Positions 54,176 through 61,995 of a DNA stretch of 64,000 nt are shown piece by piece. The translations under genes were made by a program, and so were the position numbers. Each line of letters begins with the position of its first letter. Position 1 is the stretch's first letter. This stretch comes from Dehalococcoidia bacterium (lineage in GTDB: Bacteria > Chloroflexota > Dehalococcoidia > Tepidiformales > Tepidiformaceae). Below the pieces are notes generated by a model. It made no database searches, was not told the origin of the DNA, and worked only from the letters and a program-made list of their open reading frames with translations. The DNA is taken from positions 1 to 64,000 of the forward strand of contig JADLBC010000003.1 in assembly GCA_020847985.1 (NCBI GenBank), in the 5' to 3' direction.

Positions 54176-56101
54176 ATGAGTATGAAGCGTTCGATTTTGC
54201 CCTTCGCGGCGGTGCCCCTGCTCGCGCTCGTGTTCGCCATGGTGGCGTGTGGCGGCGACAAGAAGGCCCCCGCCGCGACGGCTACACCCGCCGCCAGCGC
54301 CAGCGCCGAAGCCACGAGCACCACGACGGCTTCGCCCACGACGACGGCGACGCCGGTGCCCGAAGTCATCGACAACGTCGAGGTGAAGCCGCTCACGGTG
54401 GGCGATCCCGTCGACCTGCCGAAGGGCGTCCTCTTCTACGTCATCTCCCAGTGCCAGGCGTGCGACGTGCCTCCCGTGGGCGTCGACCGCGTCTGGCGCG
54501 ACCTCGGCGGCACCGTGCACACCGACCGCATCTTCAGCAAGCCCGCCGATGGCTACATCACCTCCGTGGCGGTGAGCCCGTCCGGCCAGTCGTTGGTCGT
54601 CGGCGTGTGCACCGTCGCGAACTGCGGCCCCATGGGCGAAACGTCGCCCAACGGCAAGGTCACCTTCCACGCCTCGGCCGATACCGGCATCACGTGGAAG
54701 GCGATCGGCAGCGTCGCGATGAGCGGCTTCGTCATGACCGCGACCGATAGCCCCGGCGGCCCCGGCGCGATCGTGCGCCACACCTACAAGGCGCCCGCCG
54801 GCGACTGGCGGACCGAGTACCTCACCATGCCCGGCGCCGCCGTGATCGAGCACAGCCTCACGCTCGACCCGGCGGCGACGACCTTCGCGCTGGGCTCGAA
54901 CGTCGTCTATCGCGGCCCGGACCGCACGTCTCTCTGGCTCATCCAGGGCGCGACCGCACCCTTCCTGAGCCCGAAGCTGCCCGCCACCGCCGATGTCCAG
55001 AACGCCATCCAGTTCCAGGGCAATGCGGACTACCGCTGGGGCATCCGGTGGGTGCAGGACGGCCCCGGCGGCAACCCTCCGCCCACGTACTTCGGCCTCA
55101 TGCCCCAGCGCGAAGGCACGCCCTCGCGCATCTTCAAGGCCGAACGCAACGGGCCCGGCTTCATCTGGGCCGGCGGCCTCACCGATAGAAGCTCGCTCGC
55201 GTTAAACGCCTACCTGCCGGGCAGCGCCCTCGGCGTCACGCCCGCACCCCAGGGGATGGAAAACGTGCCCGCCATCCTCGACCTCGACACCGGCCAAATC
55301 CACGCCATCCGCGAACTGGTGGCCCGCGCCATCACGCCCACGGAGACATCGATCGGCGACGCCACGCGCATCGCCGCGACGGCCCGCGGCCACTTCGTCG
55401 CCGTGAAGGGCGCCGGCGACTGTCTGAACCTGCGCCTGCAGCCATCGCGCTCGGCCGAAATCCTGAACTGCTTCCGCGATGGCACCCTCCTGGACCATCT
55501 CGGCGAATCGACCCAGCACGACGGCGTCACCTGGGCGCACGTCTCCACGCTCGATGGCTGGCAGGGCTGGGCCAGCCTCGAATTCCTCGACGTCGGCGCG
55601 GGTGGCGCCGCCATCACGGGGACGCAGCCGGCCGGCGTTCGCAGCGGCGATGCCGCCGTCGACCGCGTGCTCGATGCCCTCGCCTCCGGCGACCCGGCGC
55701 GCGTCATCGCACGGATGGAATGGACCATCGTGGCCTGCGTCGCCCAGCCCCAGGGCATCGGCTCGCCGCCAAAGTGCCCGGACGACGTGCCGCCGGGAAC
55801 GAAGATGGAAACGCTGCCGGGCTCCTGCGGCGAAGGCTTCTACACCCTCAAGGACCAGCTCACCGCGAACAGCGACTTCAGCCTCTTCAAGCCGCAGCCC
55901 CTCTACGCCGTCTTCCGCAAGAAAGTCAGCAACGATGACTGGGCCAGCTACGATACCGTCGCCGAATACGGCACGCCCGGCGGTTTCGCCACCCAGGTGT
56001 TCATCCGCGAAGGCAACATCACGGGCTTTTCGGGCTGCCGGCAGATCGCCGAAGACATGAAAAAGGTCCCCGCGGGAGACTTCCTCATCGCGCCGAAGTG
56101 A
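54176..56101 (+). CDS. Large lipoprotein with SH3-like and Cys-rich C-terminal domains
   Basis: A 641-aa lipoprotein with lipobox FAMVAC (residues ~20-25), a Thr/Ala stalk (ATATPAASASAEATSTTT) and a region of about 320 residues with strand repeats suggesting a beta-propeller. An SH3b-like domain follows (GDCLNLRLQPSRSAEILNCF ... GWASLEFL). The C-terminal domain is shared with the 35527 lipoprotein (VDRVLDALASGDPARVIAR, GSPPKC). Function unknown; probably surface binding. TGA 56099-56101 abuts heptad element 12. Confidence 0.8.
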   Translation: MSMKRSILPFAAVPLLALVFAMVACGGDKKAPAATATPAASASAEATSTTTASPTTTATPVPEVIDNVEVKPLTVGDPVDLPKGVLFYVISQCQACDVPPVGVDRVWRDLGGTVHTDRIFSKPADGYITSVAVSPSGQSLVVGVCTVANCGPMGETSPNGKVTFHASADTGITWKAIGSVAMSGFVMTATDSPGGPGAIVRHTYKAPAGDWRTEYLTMPGAAVIEHSLTLDPAATTFALGSNVVYRGPDRTSLWLIQGATAPFLSPKLPATADVQNAIQFQGNADYRWGIRWVQDGPGGNPPPTYFGLMPQREGTPSRIFKAERNGPGFIWAGGLTDRSSLALNAYLPGSALGVTPAPQGMENVPAILDLDTGQIHAIRELVARAITPTETSIGDATRIAATARGHFVAVKGAGDCLNLRLQPSRSAEILNCFRDGTLLDHLGESTQHDGVTWAHVSTLDGWQGWASLEFLDVGAGGAAITGTQPAGVRSGDAAVDRVLDALASGDPARVIARMEWTIVACVAQPQGIGSPPKCPDDVPPGTKMETLPGSCGEGFYTLKDQLTANSDFSLFKPQPLYAVFRKKVSNDDWASYDTVAEYGTPGGFATQVFIREGNITGFSGCRQIAEDMKKVPAGDFLIAPK

Positions 56102-56229
56102 AAGTGCTGAGTGCTGGGTGCTGAGTGCTGAGTGCTGAGTCGGCAACCCCGGCGGAGGAGGCCTCCCCCCGGGTTGTCTCCGGCCTCGAACCTCGGGCCT
56201 CGGACCTCGAACCTCGGGCCTCGAGCCTG
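56102..56229. repeat. Heptad element 12 (AGTGCTG / core / CTCGAAC)
   Basis: Five AGTGCTG heptads, the core GGCAACCCCGGCGGAGG ... CCTCCCCCCGGGTTG, then six CTCGAAC/CTCGGGC heptads. The two arms use different words around one core. Confidence 0.9.
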
Positions 56230-56310
56230 TCGTTCGCGCGAAAAACCCGCCGGCGGTCAACCTCGCTCGCTGGGCCGCTGGCGCGGTGATTTGGTACCAT
56301 CCGGGGACCT

Positions 56311-56634
56311 ATGGCGACCACCACCCGGCCCAGGATCGAGATCCTCGAGGACACCTCGACCAACCTCGACCCGCCCTTCCACCTCGTCCTCCTCGACGAT
56401 GACGACCACACCTACAACTACGTCATCCGCATGCTCGGCGCCGTCTTCGGGTATTCGAAGGACAAGTCCTTCGCCATCGCCTGCATGGTCGATAGCGAAG
56501 GCCGCGCCATCGTCATGACCGGCAGCAAGGACGAAGTGGAACGCAAGCAGAACCAGATCCACAGCTTCGGCGCCGACCCGCAGATGGCCCAGAGCAAGGG
56601 CAGCATGTCGGCCATCATCGAGCCCGCCTGCTAG
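56311..56634 (+). CDS. clpS: ClpS adaptor of the Clp protease
   Basis: A 107-aa protein that delivers N-end-rule substrates to ClpAP/ClpCP. The core pattern FHLVLLDDDDHTYNYVIRML holds the family's substrate-pocket residues (D and H). VMTGSKDEVERKQNQIHSFG matches the C-terminal half. It is typical in length. No clpA/clpC gene is in the window. TACCAT ends 10 nt before ATG 56311. Its last 11 bases before CTGCTAG are mirrored later, before heptad element 13. Confidence 0.93.
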   Translation: MATTTRPRIEILEDTSTNLDPPFHLVLLDDDDHTYNYVIRMLGAVFGYSKDKSFAIACMVDSEGRAIVMTGSKDEVERKQNQIHSFGADPQMAQSKGSMSAIIEPAC

Positions 56635-56672
56635 CGGCGCGCGAAGCGCGCCCGCGAGCACGCGGGCTCGAT
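56617..56672 (+). terminator. Nested hairpins across the clpS stop codon
   Basis: ATCGAGCCCGC (56617-56627) and GCGGGCTCGAT (56662-56672) are perfect inverted copies. Inside them are GGCGCGC/GCGCGCC and CCCGCG/CGCGGG stems. The TAG stop lies in the structure and the heptads begin at once after it. Confidence 0.55.
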
Positions 56673-56783
56673 AGTCCCCAGTGGTAAGTTCCCGGTTGCC
56701 AGTGAGGGGGCAACCCCGGGAACCGATGCTCCCAGTCCGGGGCTGATCCGAACCGGGAACCGGGAACCGGGAACTGGGAACTG
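56673..56783. repeat. Heptad element 13 (GTTCCCG / core / CGGGAAC)
   Basis: Left arm GTCCCCA GTGGTAA GTTCCCG GTTGCCA, core GGGGGCAACCCCGGG ... CCGGGGCTGATCC, then four CGGGAAC/TGGGAAC heptads. It ends at the stop of the CAP-domain gene. Confidence 0.88.
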
Positions 56784-56784
56784 A

Positions 56785-57507
56785 TTACTCGCTCTGCACC
56801 ATCGGGAGGATGAGGCGCCATGTGTGCGGCGTGGGGGTGGCCGTGGGCGTGGGGGTATTTGTCGCGGGGGGAGTGGCCGTGCGCGTGGCCGTCGCGGTCG
56901 CCGTCGCCGTTTGGGTGGACGCTGGTGAGGTGGGCGTCGAGGTGACGACACCGGATCCGCCGCCGCCGCCCGAACTCGAGCCGTAGCCGAAGTCCATCGC
57001 CCAGTAGCGGCCGCCGTGGCCATCGGCGTAGGCGATGCCGATCTCCGTGAACGTGGGATACAGGATCGCCTGGCGGTGCCCGGATGAGCCCATCCACGCG
57101 TTGAAGATGGCGTTCGCGCTGTTCAGCCCGCCCGAGGCCGATCCCGCGCCGATGTTTTCGCCGCCCGTGCGCGCGTAGCCGCAGTCCTTCATCCGCTGGA
57201 AGGGGTCGCGGCCGAGCGAGTCGGTGTGCGAAAGGCCGGGGCGGCCGGTCATGTCCTTCGCCATCCACGCGGCGGCACGGTTGAGGGCGGCGTTCGCCGC
57301 CAGCGGTGCCAGTGGCGGGTTCTGCTGCGCCCGCGCCTGGTTCACGAGCGCCAGCACCTGCTGTTCGACGCTATCGAGGTCGATCCCGCTGGCCACATCG
57401 CAGTTCACGAGCGCGTTTGCGTGCCGCGGCGGCAGCACCTGCAGCGCCGCGAGCAGGATGGCAACCAGGCCGGCCCCGCCAAGGGCGGCCGGCAACAGGC
57501 GTGACAT
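56785..57507 (-). CDS. Secreted CAP/SCP-domain protein with Thr/Pro tail
   Basis: A 240-aa exported protein with a signal peptide (LLPAALGGAGLVAILLAALQV). The CAP domain carries LVNQARAQQNPPLAPLAAN, LSHTDSLGRDPFQRM with its His, GYARTGGENIGAG, and SSGHRQAILYPTFTEIGIA. Two Cys (VNCDV and KDCGY) may form a disulfide. A Gly/Ser and Thr/Pro tail ends in TWRLILPMVQSE, like the serine protease. CAP domains bind ligands or lipids outside the cell. SD GAAGGA precedes ATG 57507. Confidence 0.9.
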   Translation of the reverse strand: MSRLLPAALGGAGLVAILLAALQVLPPRHANALVNCDVASGIDLDSVEQQVLALVNQARAQQNPPLAPLAANAALNRAAAWMAKDMTGRPGLSHTDSLGRDPFQRMKDCGYARTGGENIGAGSASGGLNSANAIFNAWMGSSGHRQAILYPTFTEIGIAYADGHGGRYWAMDFGYGSSSGGGGGSGVVTSTPTSPASTQTATATATATRTATPPATNTPTPTATPTPHTWRLILPMVQSE

Positions 57508-57565
57508 GCGCGGTCCTTCGCTCACGGATTTGGGTGGGGGCAACCCGGGAGCTAAACGTAATGTA

Positions 57566-57707
57566 GGAGAGAAAAGAGATATGAGGAAAGAGAAAAGGCG
57601 GCTCGAGGCTCGAGGCTCGAGGCTCGAGCGGGGCAACCCCGGGGGCGACATGCTCCCACACGGGGCTGATCCCCTGGGAACTGGGAACCGGGAACTGGGA
57701 ACTGGCC
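57566..57707. repeat. Heptad element 14 (GAGAAAA + GAGGCTC / core / TGGGAAC)
   Basis: GAGAAAA heptads, then four perfect GAGGCTC heptads (57600-57628), the core GGGGCAACCCCGGGGGCG ... GGGGCTGATCCCC, then four TGGGAAC-type heptads. Three words around one core. Confidence 0.92.
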
Positions 57708-57722
57708 CGGAGCTACGCTCCG
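57708..57722 (-). terminator. 6-bp palindrome with stop codon in the loop
   Basis: CGGAGC and GCTCCG pair with a 3-nt loop that includes part of the DUF402 stop codon (57713-57715). The heptad arm follows within a few bases. Confidence 0.45.
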
Positions 57723-58339
57723 CGCGGCCACCCTTCGGGCGCCGGGCCTTCGTGGTGGGCGCTGGTCACCGTGTGGGGTTCGAGCGTGCTCGTGAGGTCG
57801 AACGGGGCGTCGCAGAGGCTTTCGACCCATTCGAGCCAGCGGCCGCGCCCGACCTCCTTCGCCAGCGCGTCGCACTCCTGCAGCATCGCGCGTGCCACTT
57901 CGAGCGTGACGATGCCGTTGTCCACCGCCTCTGCGAGCTCGTCTTCATCGGACGAAACCCAATCCGTGCCGCCGGGCGTGACGAAGAGATCGACGTAATG
58001 GTCGGTCTGGTACCAGGCGCCTTCGTGCTCGACCGGGGGCGTCGCGAAATCGACGCGGAAGCCGGCGTGCGCGCCCTGGTGGGTATACAGCTCCAGCATC
58101 CGCAGCGGGCGCTTCTTGAAGAGCCAGAGCCGCTGCTGCGGCCGCACCTCGATCTGCTTCATCGCGCGGCCCCCGCGTTCCTCCTTCGTCAGCAGGTTCG
58201 CCTTCGGCCGCCCGGCGATGGCGAGGTCGAGCACGAGCAGGTCCGCGGTCTCCAGCGCGATGGCGGCGGGGCCTTCGGAACTGGAGACGACGCAGGTGCC
58301 ATCGGAGAAGCGGCGGCGGTAATGCGAGACAAAGTGCAT
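57713..58339 (-). CDS. DUF402 protein (FomD/Ntdp-like)
   Basis: A 208-aa protein of the DUF402 family, whose known members hydrolyse nucleotide phosphates or CMP-fosfomycin precursors with divalent metals. Acidic residues for metal binding are in YQTDHYVDLFVTPGGTDWVSSDEDELAEA, and FRVDFATPPVEHEGAWY precedes them. Start ATG 58339 is set by TACACT 6 nt upstream; an ORF start at 58366 falls in the GAGGAAT array and is rejected. Confidence 0.82.
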   Translation of the reverse strand: MHFVSHYRRRFSDGTCVVSSSEGPAAIALETADLLVLDLAIAGRPKANLLTKEERGGRAMKQIEVRPQQRLWLFKKRPLRMLELYTHQGAHAGFRVDFATPPVEHEGAWYQTDHYVDLFVTPGGTDWVSSDEDELAEAVDNGIVTLEVARAMLQECDALAKEVGRGRWLEWVESLCDAPFDLTSTLEPHTVTSAHHEGPAPEGWPRGA

Positions 58340-58345
58340 GTGGGA

Positions 58346-58351
58346 AGTGTA
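58346..58351 (-). promoter_or_regulatory. TACACT leaderless -10 box
   Basis: On the minus strand TACACT ends 6 nt before ATG 58339 and abuts the GAGGAAT array. Confidence 0.5.
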
Positions 58352-58352
58352 C

Positions 58353-58378
58353 GAGGAATGAGGCATGAGGAATGAGGG
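58353..58378. repeat. Heptad element 16 (GAGGAAT word)
   Basis: GAGGAAT GAGGCAT GAGGAAT GAGGG: a further 7-base word, starting directly after the stop codon (TTA on +) of the hydrolase gene. Confidence 0.65.
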
Positions 58379-59557
58379 TTACTTCGCGAGGAAGGTCGCG
58401 AGCGCCGACTCGTAGCGCGCGGGGTCTTCGTTCCACGACCGGACGTGGCCCGCGCCCGTCTCCACGAACGTGACCGGCCCCGGGACCGCGGCCGCGAAGG
58501 CGCGCGTCTTCGCCGGCGGCACGCGGGTGTCGCTGTTGCCCTGCAAGATGAGCATGGGCACGCGGTACTCCCGCGCGCGGGCGGCGTAGTCCGTCGCACC
58601 CCAGTCGATATCGAAGCGCATGCCGGCGATCCATTCGCCCACGCGCAGCACCGCCACCGGCACCGCCGCGGGCGCGCGGAACTCCACCGTCTCGCGGAAG
58701 TCGAGCATCGGCGCATCGAGAATCACGCCCGAGACCGCGCCGGCCTGTTCCGAATGCAGCAAGAACGCGAGGGCGATGCCGCCGCCCATGCTGAAGCCGT
58801 TGACCACGATGCGCCGTGCCCCGTGTTCGCGCGCGAAGGTGACCGCGGCATCGAGGTCGCGCCACTCCGTTTCGCCGTAGTGCAGGCGTTCGTCCGGGTT
58901 GCGCGGCGCGCCCTCGTCGTTGCGGTAGGTGATGACGAGCGAGGTCAGCCCCGCGTCGTGCACCGCGCGCAGGCTGCGCAGCGCCTCCCGGCGATTCGCG
59001 TTCTGGCCGTGCACGAAGATCACCCAACCCTCGCCGGGGATGCCGGGAACCAGCCACGCGGGCATCGCCCCGAGTTCGCCCGCGATCGCGACCTCATTGA
59101 ATTCGTACCCGAAGGCGTGCGCCGGGTCCGTGGGGAAGGCGAATCCATCGACGCGGGCCGCAGTCGCCGTCGTGAGCGTCCCCTCCATCGGCCGGAAGTC
59201 GCGTTCGACCCAGCCTTCGCCGCGCGCGCGGATGGCCGTTACCTGGCCGTAGCCGCCAGCCCATTCGAGGCCGTAGGTCCCATCCGTCGTCCAGCCTCCG
59301 CCCGCGGGGCCGTCGCTGAGCCGAATGACGCCGTCGCCAGCCGGGGCCGCCGTCAGGTCGAAGGCGTCGGGCGAGTGGTCGATGCGCAGGCCCTGGCGGT
59401 CCAGTTCGGTGGCGAAGTACCAGCCCGCGGCGAGGATGCCGATCGCGGCCACGCCGGCCGCCGCCGCGCCACCGATGGCGGCGCGGCGGGCCCAGCGCGT
59501 CCAGGCCGCCGAGGGAACCGGCGGCGGAACGGCTTCGGATGCGGCGCCCGCGTTCAC
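58379..59557 (-). CDS. Membrane-anchored alpha/beta hydrolase
   Basis: A 392-aa protein with an N-terminal transmembrane helix (AAIGGAAAAGVAAIGILAAGWYF) and an alpha/beta hydrolase domain. Nucleophile elbow GFSMGGG, oxyanion region VIFVHGQNANRRE and the His in GAGHVRSW are clear; the acid is probably Asp in GNSDTRVPP. It hydrolyses an ester or amide of unknown kind. GTG 59557 starts 1 nt after the stop of the upstream gene, so they form an operon. Confidence 0.85.
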   Translation of the reverse strand: MNAGAASEAVPPPVPSAAWTRWARRAAIGGAAAAGVAAIGILAAGWYFATELDRQGLRIDHSPDAFDLTAAPAGDGVIRLSDGPAGGGWTTDGTYGLEWAGGYGQVTAIRARGEGWVERDFRPMEGTLTTATAARVDGFAFPTDPAHAFGYEFNEVAIAGELGAMPAWLVPGIPGEGWVIFVHGQNANRREALRSLRAVHDAGLTSLVITYRNDEGAPRNPDERLHYGETEWRDLDAAVTFAREHGARRIVVNGFSMGGGIALAFLLHSEQAGAVSGVILDAPMLDFRETVEFRAPAAVPVAVLRVGEWIAGMRFDIDWGATDYAARAREYRVPMLILQGNSDTRVPPAKTRAFAAAVPGPVTFVETGAGHVRSWNEDPARYESALATFLAK

Positions 59558-59558
59558 C

Positions 59559-60026
59559 TCACGCGGTCACGGGCGTGGACGCCAGCGGCCAGACGATCAT
59601 CGTGCGCGGCGGCTGCACATCGGGCGGCGTCAGGTAGTACTCCCACATCGACGCGGCGCCCGCGAGGTGCCGCTCCGTGAGCCATGCCTGCATCGCTTCG
59701 TACGCCTCGGGCACCGTCTCGTATGACCCTTCGTGGATGGTGACGACGGCATCGCCGCCCGGGAGGGTGCCCGGCTGCACGCGGCCGTGCCCGGCGATGG
59801 GCGTGTGCACGGTGAACCCGGCTTGGAGCACGACCTGGTCGCCCGCCGCCGTGTAGCGTCCGAACGCCTTCGCGTCGCCCGCGATCGCGCCGATGGGGCC
59901 GAGATAGGCCATCACTTCACCGAAGATGGGCCCAATCTGCTGGCTGATCTCCGCCCACGGGCAGGTCACCGTGATTGCCGCGGTCTGCTCCGGTTCGAGC
60001 GTCGTGCGTTCGATTTCGTATGGCAT
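59559..60026 (-). CDS. GyrI-like small-molecule-binding protein
   Basis: A 155-aa protein of the GyrI/AraC-effector-binding (SOUL-like) fold. The two repeats are visible: TVTCPWAEISQQIGPIFGEVMAYLG and VVTIHEGSYETVPEAYEAMQAWL, and the aromatic WEYYLTPP end. Such proteins bind small ligands, sometimes hydrolysing cyclopropanoid drugs or acting as drug sensors. It precedes the alpha/beta hydrolase in one transcript. SD GGAGGTTG precedes ATG 60026. Confidence 0.82.
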   Translation of the reverse strand: MPYEIERTTLEPEQTAAITVTCPWAEISQQIGPIFGEVMAYLGPIGAIAGDAKAFGRYTAAGDQVVLQAGFTVHTPIAGHGRVQPGTLPGGDAVVTIHEGSYETVPEAYEAMQAWLTERHLAGAASMWEYYLTPPDVQPPRTMIVWPLASTPVTA

Positions 60027-60157
60027 CGCAACCTCCGGGGGACCACAGGACAGTGTCCCCCGGGCGCGCCGCCGCGGGCAGGGCCATCCGGACCAGCCGG
60101 GGCGGGCCTATCGTGGCGAACGTTCACACCGGGTCCCCGGCGCGGTTCGCCCGCCCG

Positions 60158-61417
60158 CTAGGGTTCGTACCGCACGATCGCGAGGCAGCTGTTCTGGCCG
60201 CCGAAGCCGAAGCTGTTCTTCAGCGCCGCACGCACTTCGGCCTTGCGCGCCACGTTCGGCACGTAGTCCAGGTCGCAGGCGGGGTCGGGCGTTTCCTGGT
60301 TGATGGTGGGATGGATGGTGCCCGTCAGGATCGTCTTGATCGTCGCGACCGATTCCATCCCGCCGCTCGCCCCCAGGCCGTGGCCGATCATGCTCTTGGT
60401 GGCGCTGATGGGGACGCGGTAGGCGCTTTCGCCGAAGACTCGCTTGATCGCCGCCGTCTCCGCCGCGTCGCCCAGGTCGGTGCTCGTGGCGTGCGCGTTG
60501 ATGTAGCCGATGTCCGCGGGCGAAAGGCCCGCGTCGGCGAGCGCTTCGAGCATCGCGCGCATAGCGCCGTCGCCATCCTCGGCGGGCGCGACGACGTGGT
60601 AGGCATCGTTCGTGCAGCCGAAGCCCGCGATCTCGGCGAGGATGGTCGCGCCGCGCGCCTTCGCGTGCGCCTCCGTTTCGAGGACCAGCGCGCCCGCGCC
60701 CTCGCAGGGGACGAAGCCGTCGCGGTTCGCATCGAACGGCCGGCTGGCGCGTGCGGGGTCGTCGTTACGGGTCGAAAGCGCCCGCATGACGGAGAAGCCG
60801 GCGAGGCCGAGCTCGCTGATCGCGGCCTCGCACCCGCCGCTGATGACCACGTCCGCGCGGCCCGCGCGCAGCACCATGGCCGCCTCGCCGATGGCCTGCG
60901 TGCCCGCCGCGCAGGCCGTGACAATGGTGCCGTTGTACCCCTTGAGCCCGAACTGGAGCGCGACCTGCGCCGCCGCCATGTTCCCCAGCGTCTTCGCCAT
61001 ATAGAGCGGGTCGAGCTTCATCCCGCCGCGCGTGAAGAGCGTCTGGGCGGCTTCCTGCATATCCGGGTAGCCCCCGCCACCGTTGCCGATGAGCACGCCC
61101 ACGCGGTTGCGGTTCTCGTGTTCGAAATCCAGGCCCGATTGCTGGATCGCCTCGGCGGCGCTCGCGACCATGAACTGGGCGAAGCGCGGCATGCGGCGGA
61201 TGGCCTTGCGGTCGAGGAAGGCCGGGGGTTCGAACGCCTTCACTTCGCCGCCGATCTGGCAGGGGAAAGCGGAGGCATCGATGAGGGTGAACGGGGCGAC
61301 GCCCGAGCGTCCTTCCGTGAGGGCCTCGAAGAAGGCATCGGCCGAGTTGCCAAGGGGAGTGACGGCGCCGATGCCGGTTACCACCACGCGGGTCCGCGAA
61401 CGCAAGGTCGAGTTCAT
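60158..61417 (-). CDS. fabF: Beta-ketoacyl-ACP synthase II
   Basis: A 419-aa condensing enzyme that elongates acyl-ACP in fatty-acid synthesis. The catalytic triad is C169 (TACAAGTQ), H309 (NAHATSTDLGDAAE) and H346 (SMIGHGLGASGG), at typical FabF spacing. No other fab gene is adjacent, so it could instead belong to a polyketide or secondary pathway, but full-length KS II is most likely. ATG 61417 is 6 nt after TAACCT. Confidence 0.93.
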   Translation of the reverse strand: MNSTLRSRTRVVVTGIGAVTPLGNSADAFFEALTEGRSGVAPFTLIDASAFPCQIGGEVKAFEPPAFLDRKAIRRMPRFAQFMVASAAEAIQQSGLDFEHENRNRVGVLIGNGGGGYPDMQEAAQTLFTRGGMKLDPLYMAKTLGNMAAAQVALQFGLKGYNGTIVTACAAGTQAIGEAAMVLRAGRADVVISGGCEAAISELGLAGFSVMRALSTRNDDPARASRPFDANRDGFVPCEGAGALVLETEAHAKARGATILAEIAGFGCTNDAYHVVAPAEDGDGAMRAMLEALADAGLSPADIGYINAHATSTDLGDAAETAAIKRVFGESAYRVPISATKSMIGHGLGASGGMESVATIKTILTGTIHPTINQETPDPACDLDYVPNVARKAEVRAALKNSFGFGGQNSCLAIVRYEP

Positions 61418-61423
61418 CTCGCA

Positions 61424-61429
61424 AGGTTA
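61424..61429 (-). promoter_or_regulatory. TAACCT leaderless -10 box of fabF
   Basis: On the minus strand TAACCT ends 6 nt before ATG 61417. Confidence 0.48.
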
Positions 61430-61463
61430 CAGGGCCGCGCGAAAGTGCGGGAGTGCGCGCCTC

Positions 61464-61991
61464 CTACGGTGGCAGCAGGCGTACCACGTCCGCCACGGCG
61501 GCGTACCCCCAGCCGTCCAGGTCTGGCGCTTCGATGCCGGCCGCCGAAAGCGCCGCGCACGCCTGCTCGCGATGGAGGCAGCCGTGGCTGAAGGCGTGCG
61601 TCAGCAGGAACGCGTGCGAAATCTCCGACCGCTGTCCGCTCCCCGGGGGATAGTCGAATCCTTGCGCGATGAACACATCGGCGGCGGGGTCCGTCTCGCC
61701 CGCGATGGCGGCGAGGGCATCGCCGCTGGCCGCGGCCGCCGCGCGTGCCGCCTCCATCCCCGGCCATTCGCGCCAGCGTGCCATCACGGCGAACTGGTCC
61801 TCGCCGCGCAGGCGGGCCACGAACACATCCTGCGAACTGGCCACGTGGCGCAGCAGGTCCCGCAGCGTGCGGTCGGTGTTGGGGATGGGCTGGCCGAGCA
61901 CCTCCGGGTGGGCGGCGGTGGCATCGAACACGGCGAGCGTCGCCCAGCGCGCGTACTCGAACATCGCCGCCAGTGGCGCATTCACGGGCAT
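61464..61991 (-). CDS. DinB-family protein (2)
   Basis: A 175-aa four-helix protein. An N-terminal helix (PLAAMFEYARWATLAVFDA), a central His in RDLLRHVASSQDVFVARL and LTHAFSHGCLHREQ near the C-terminus give the three metal His of the DinB/YfiT superfamily. It is about 20 kb-scale distant in order from the first DinB gene and differs strongly in sequence. It starts 4 nt after the stop of the upstream membrane protein gene, so they are co-transcribed. Confidence 0.8.
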   Translation of the reverse strand: MPVNAPLAAMFEYARWATLAVFDATAAHPEVLGQPIPNTDRTLRDLLRHVASSQDVFVARLRGEDQFAVMARWREWPGMEAARAAAAASGDALAAIAGETDPAADVFIAQGFDYPPGSGQRSEISHAFLLTHAFSHGCLHREQACAALSAAGIEAPDLDGWGYAAVADVVRLLPP

Positions 61992-61995
61992 GCCG

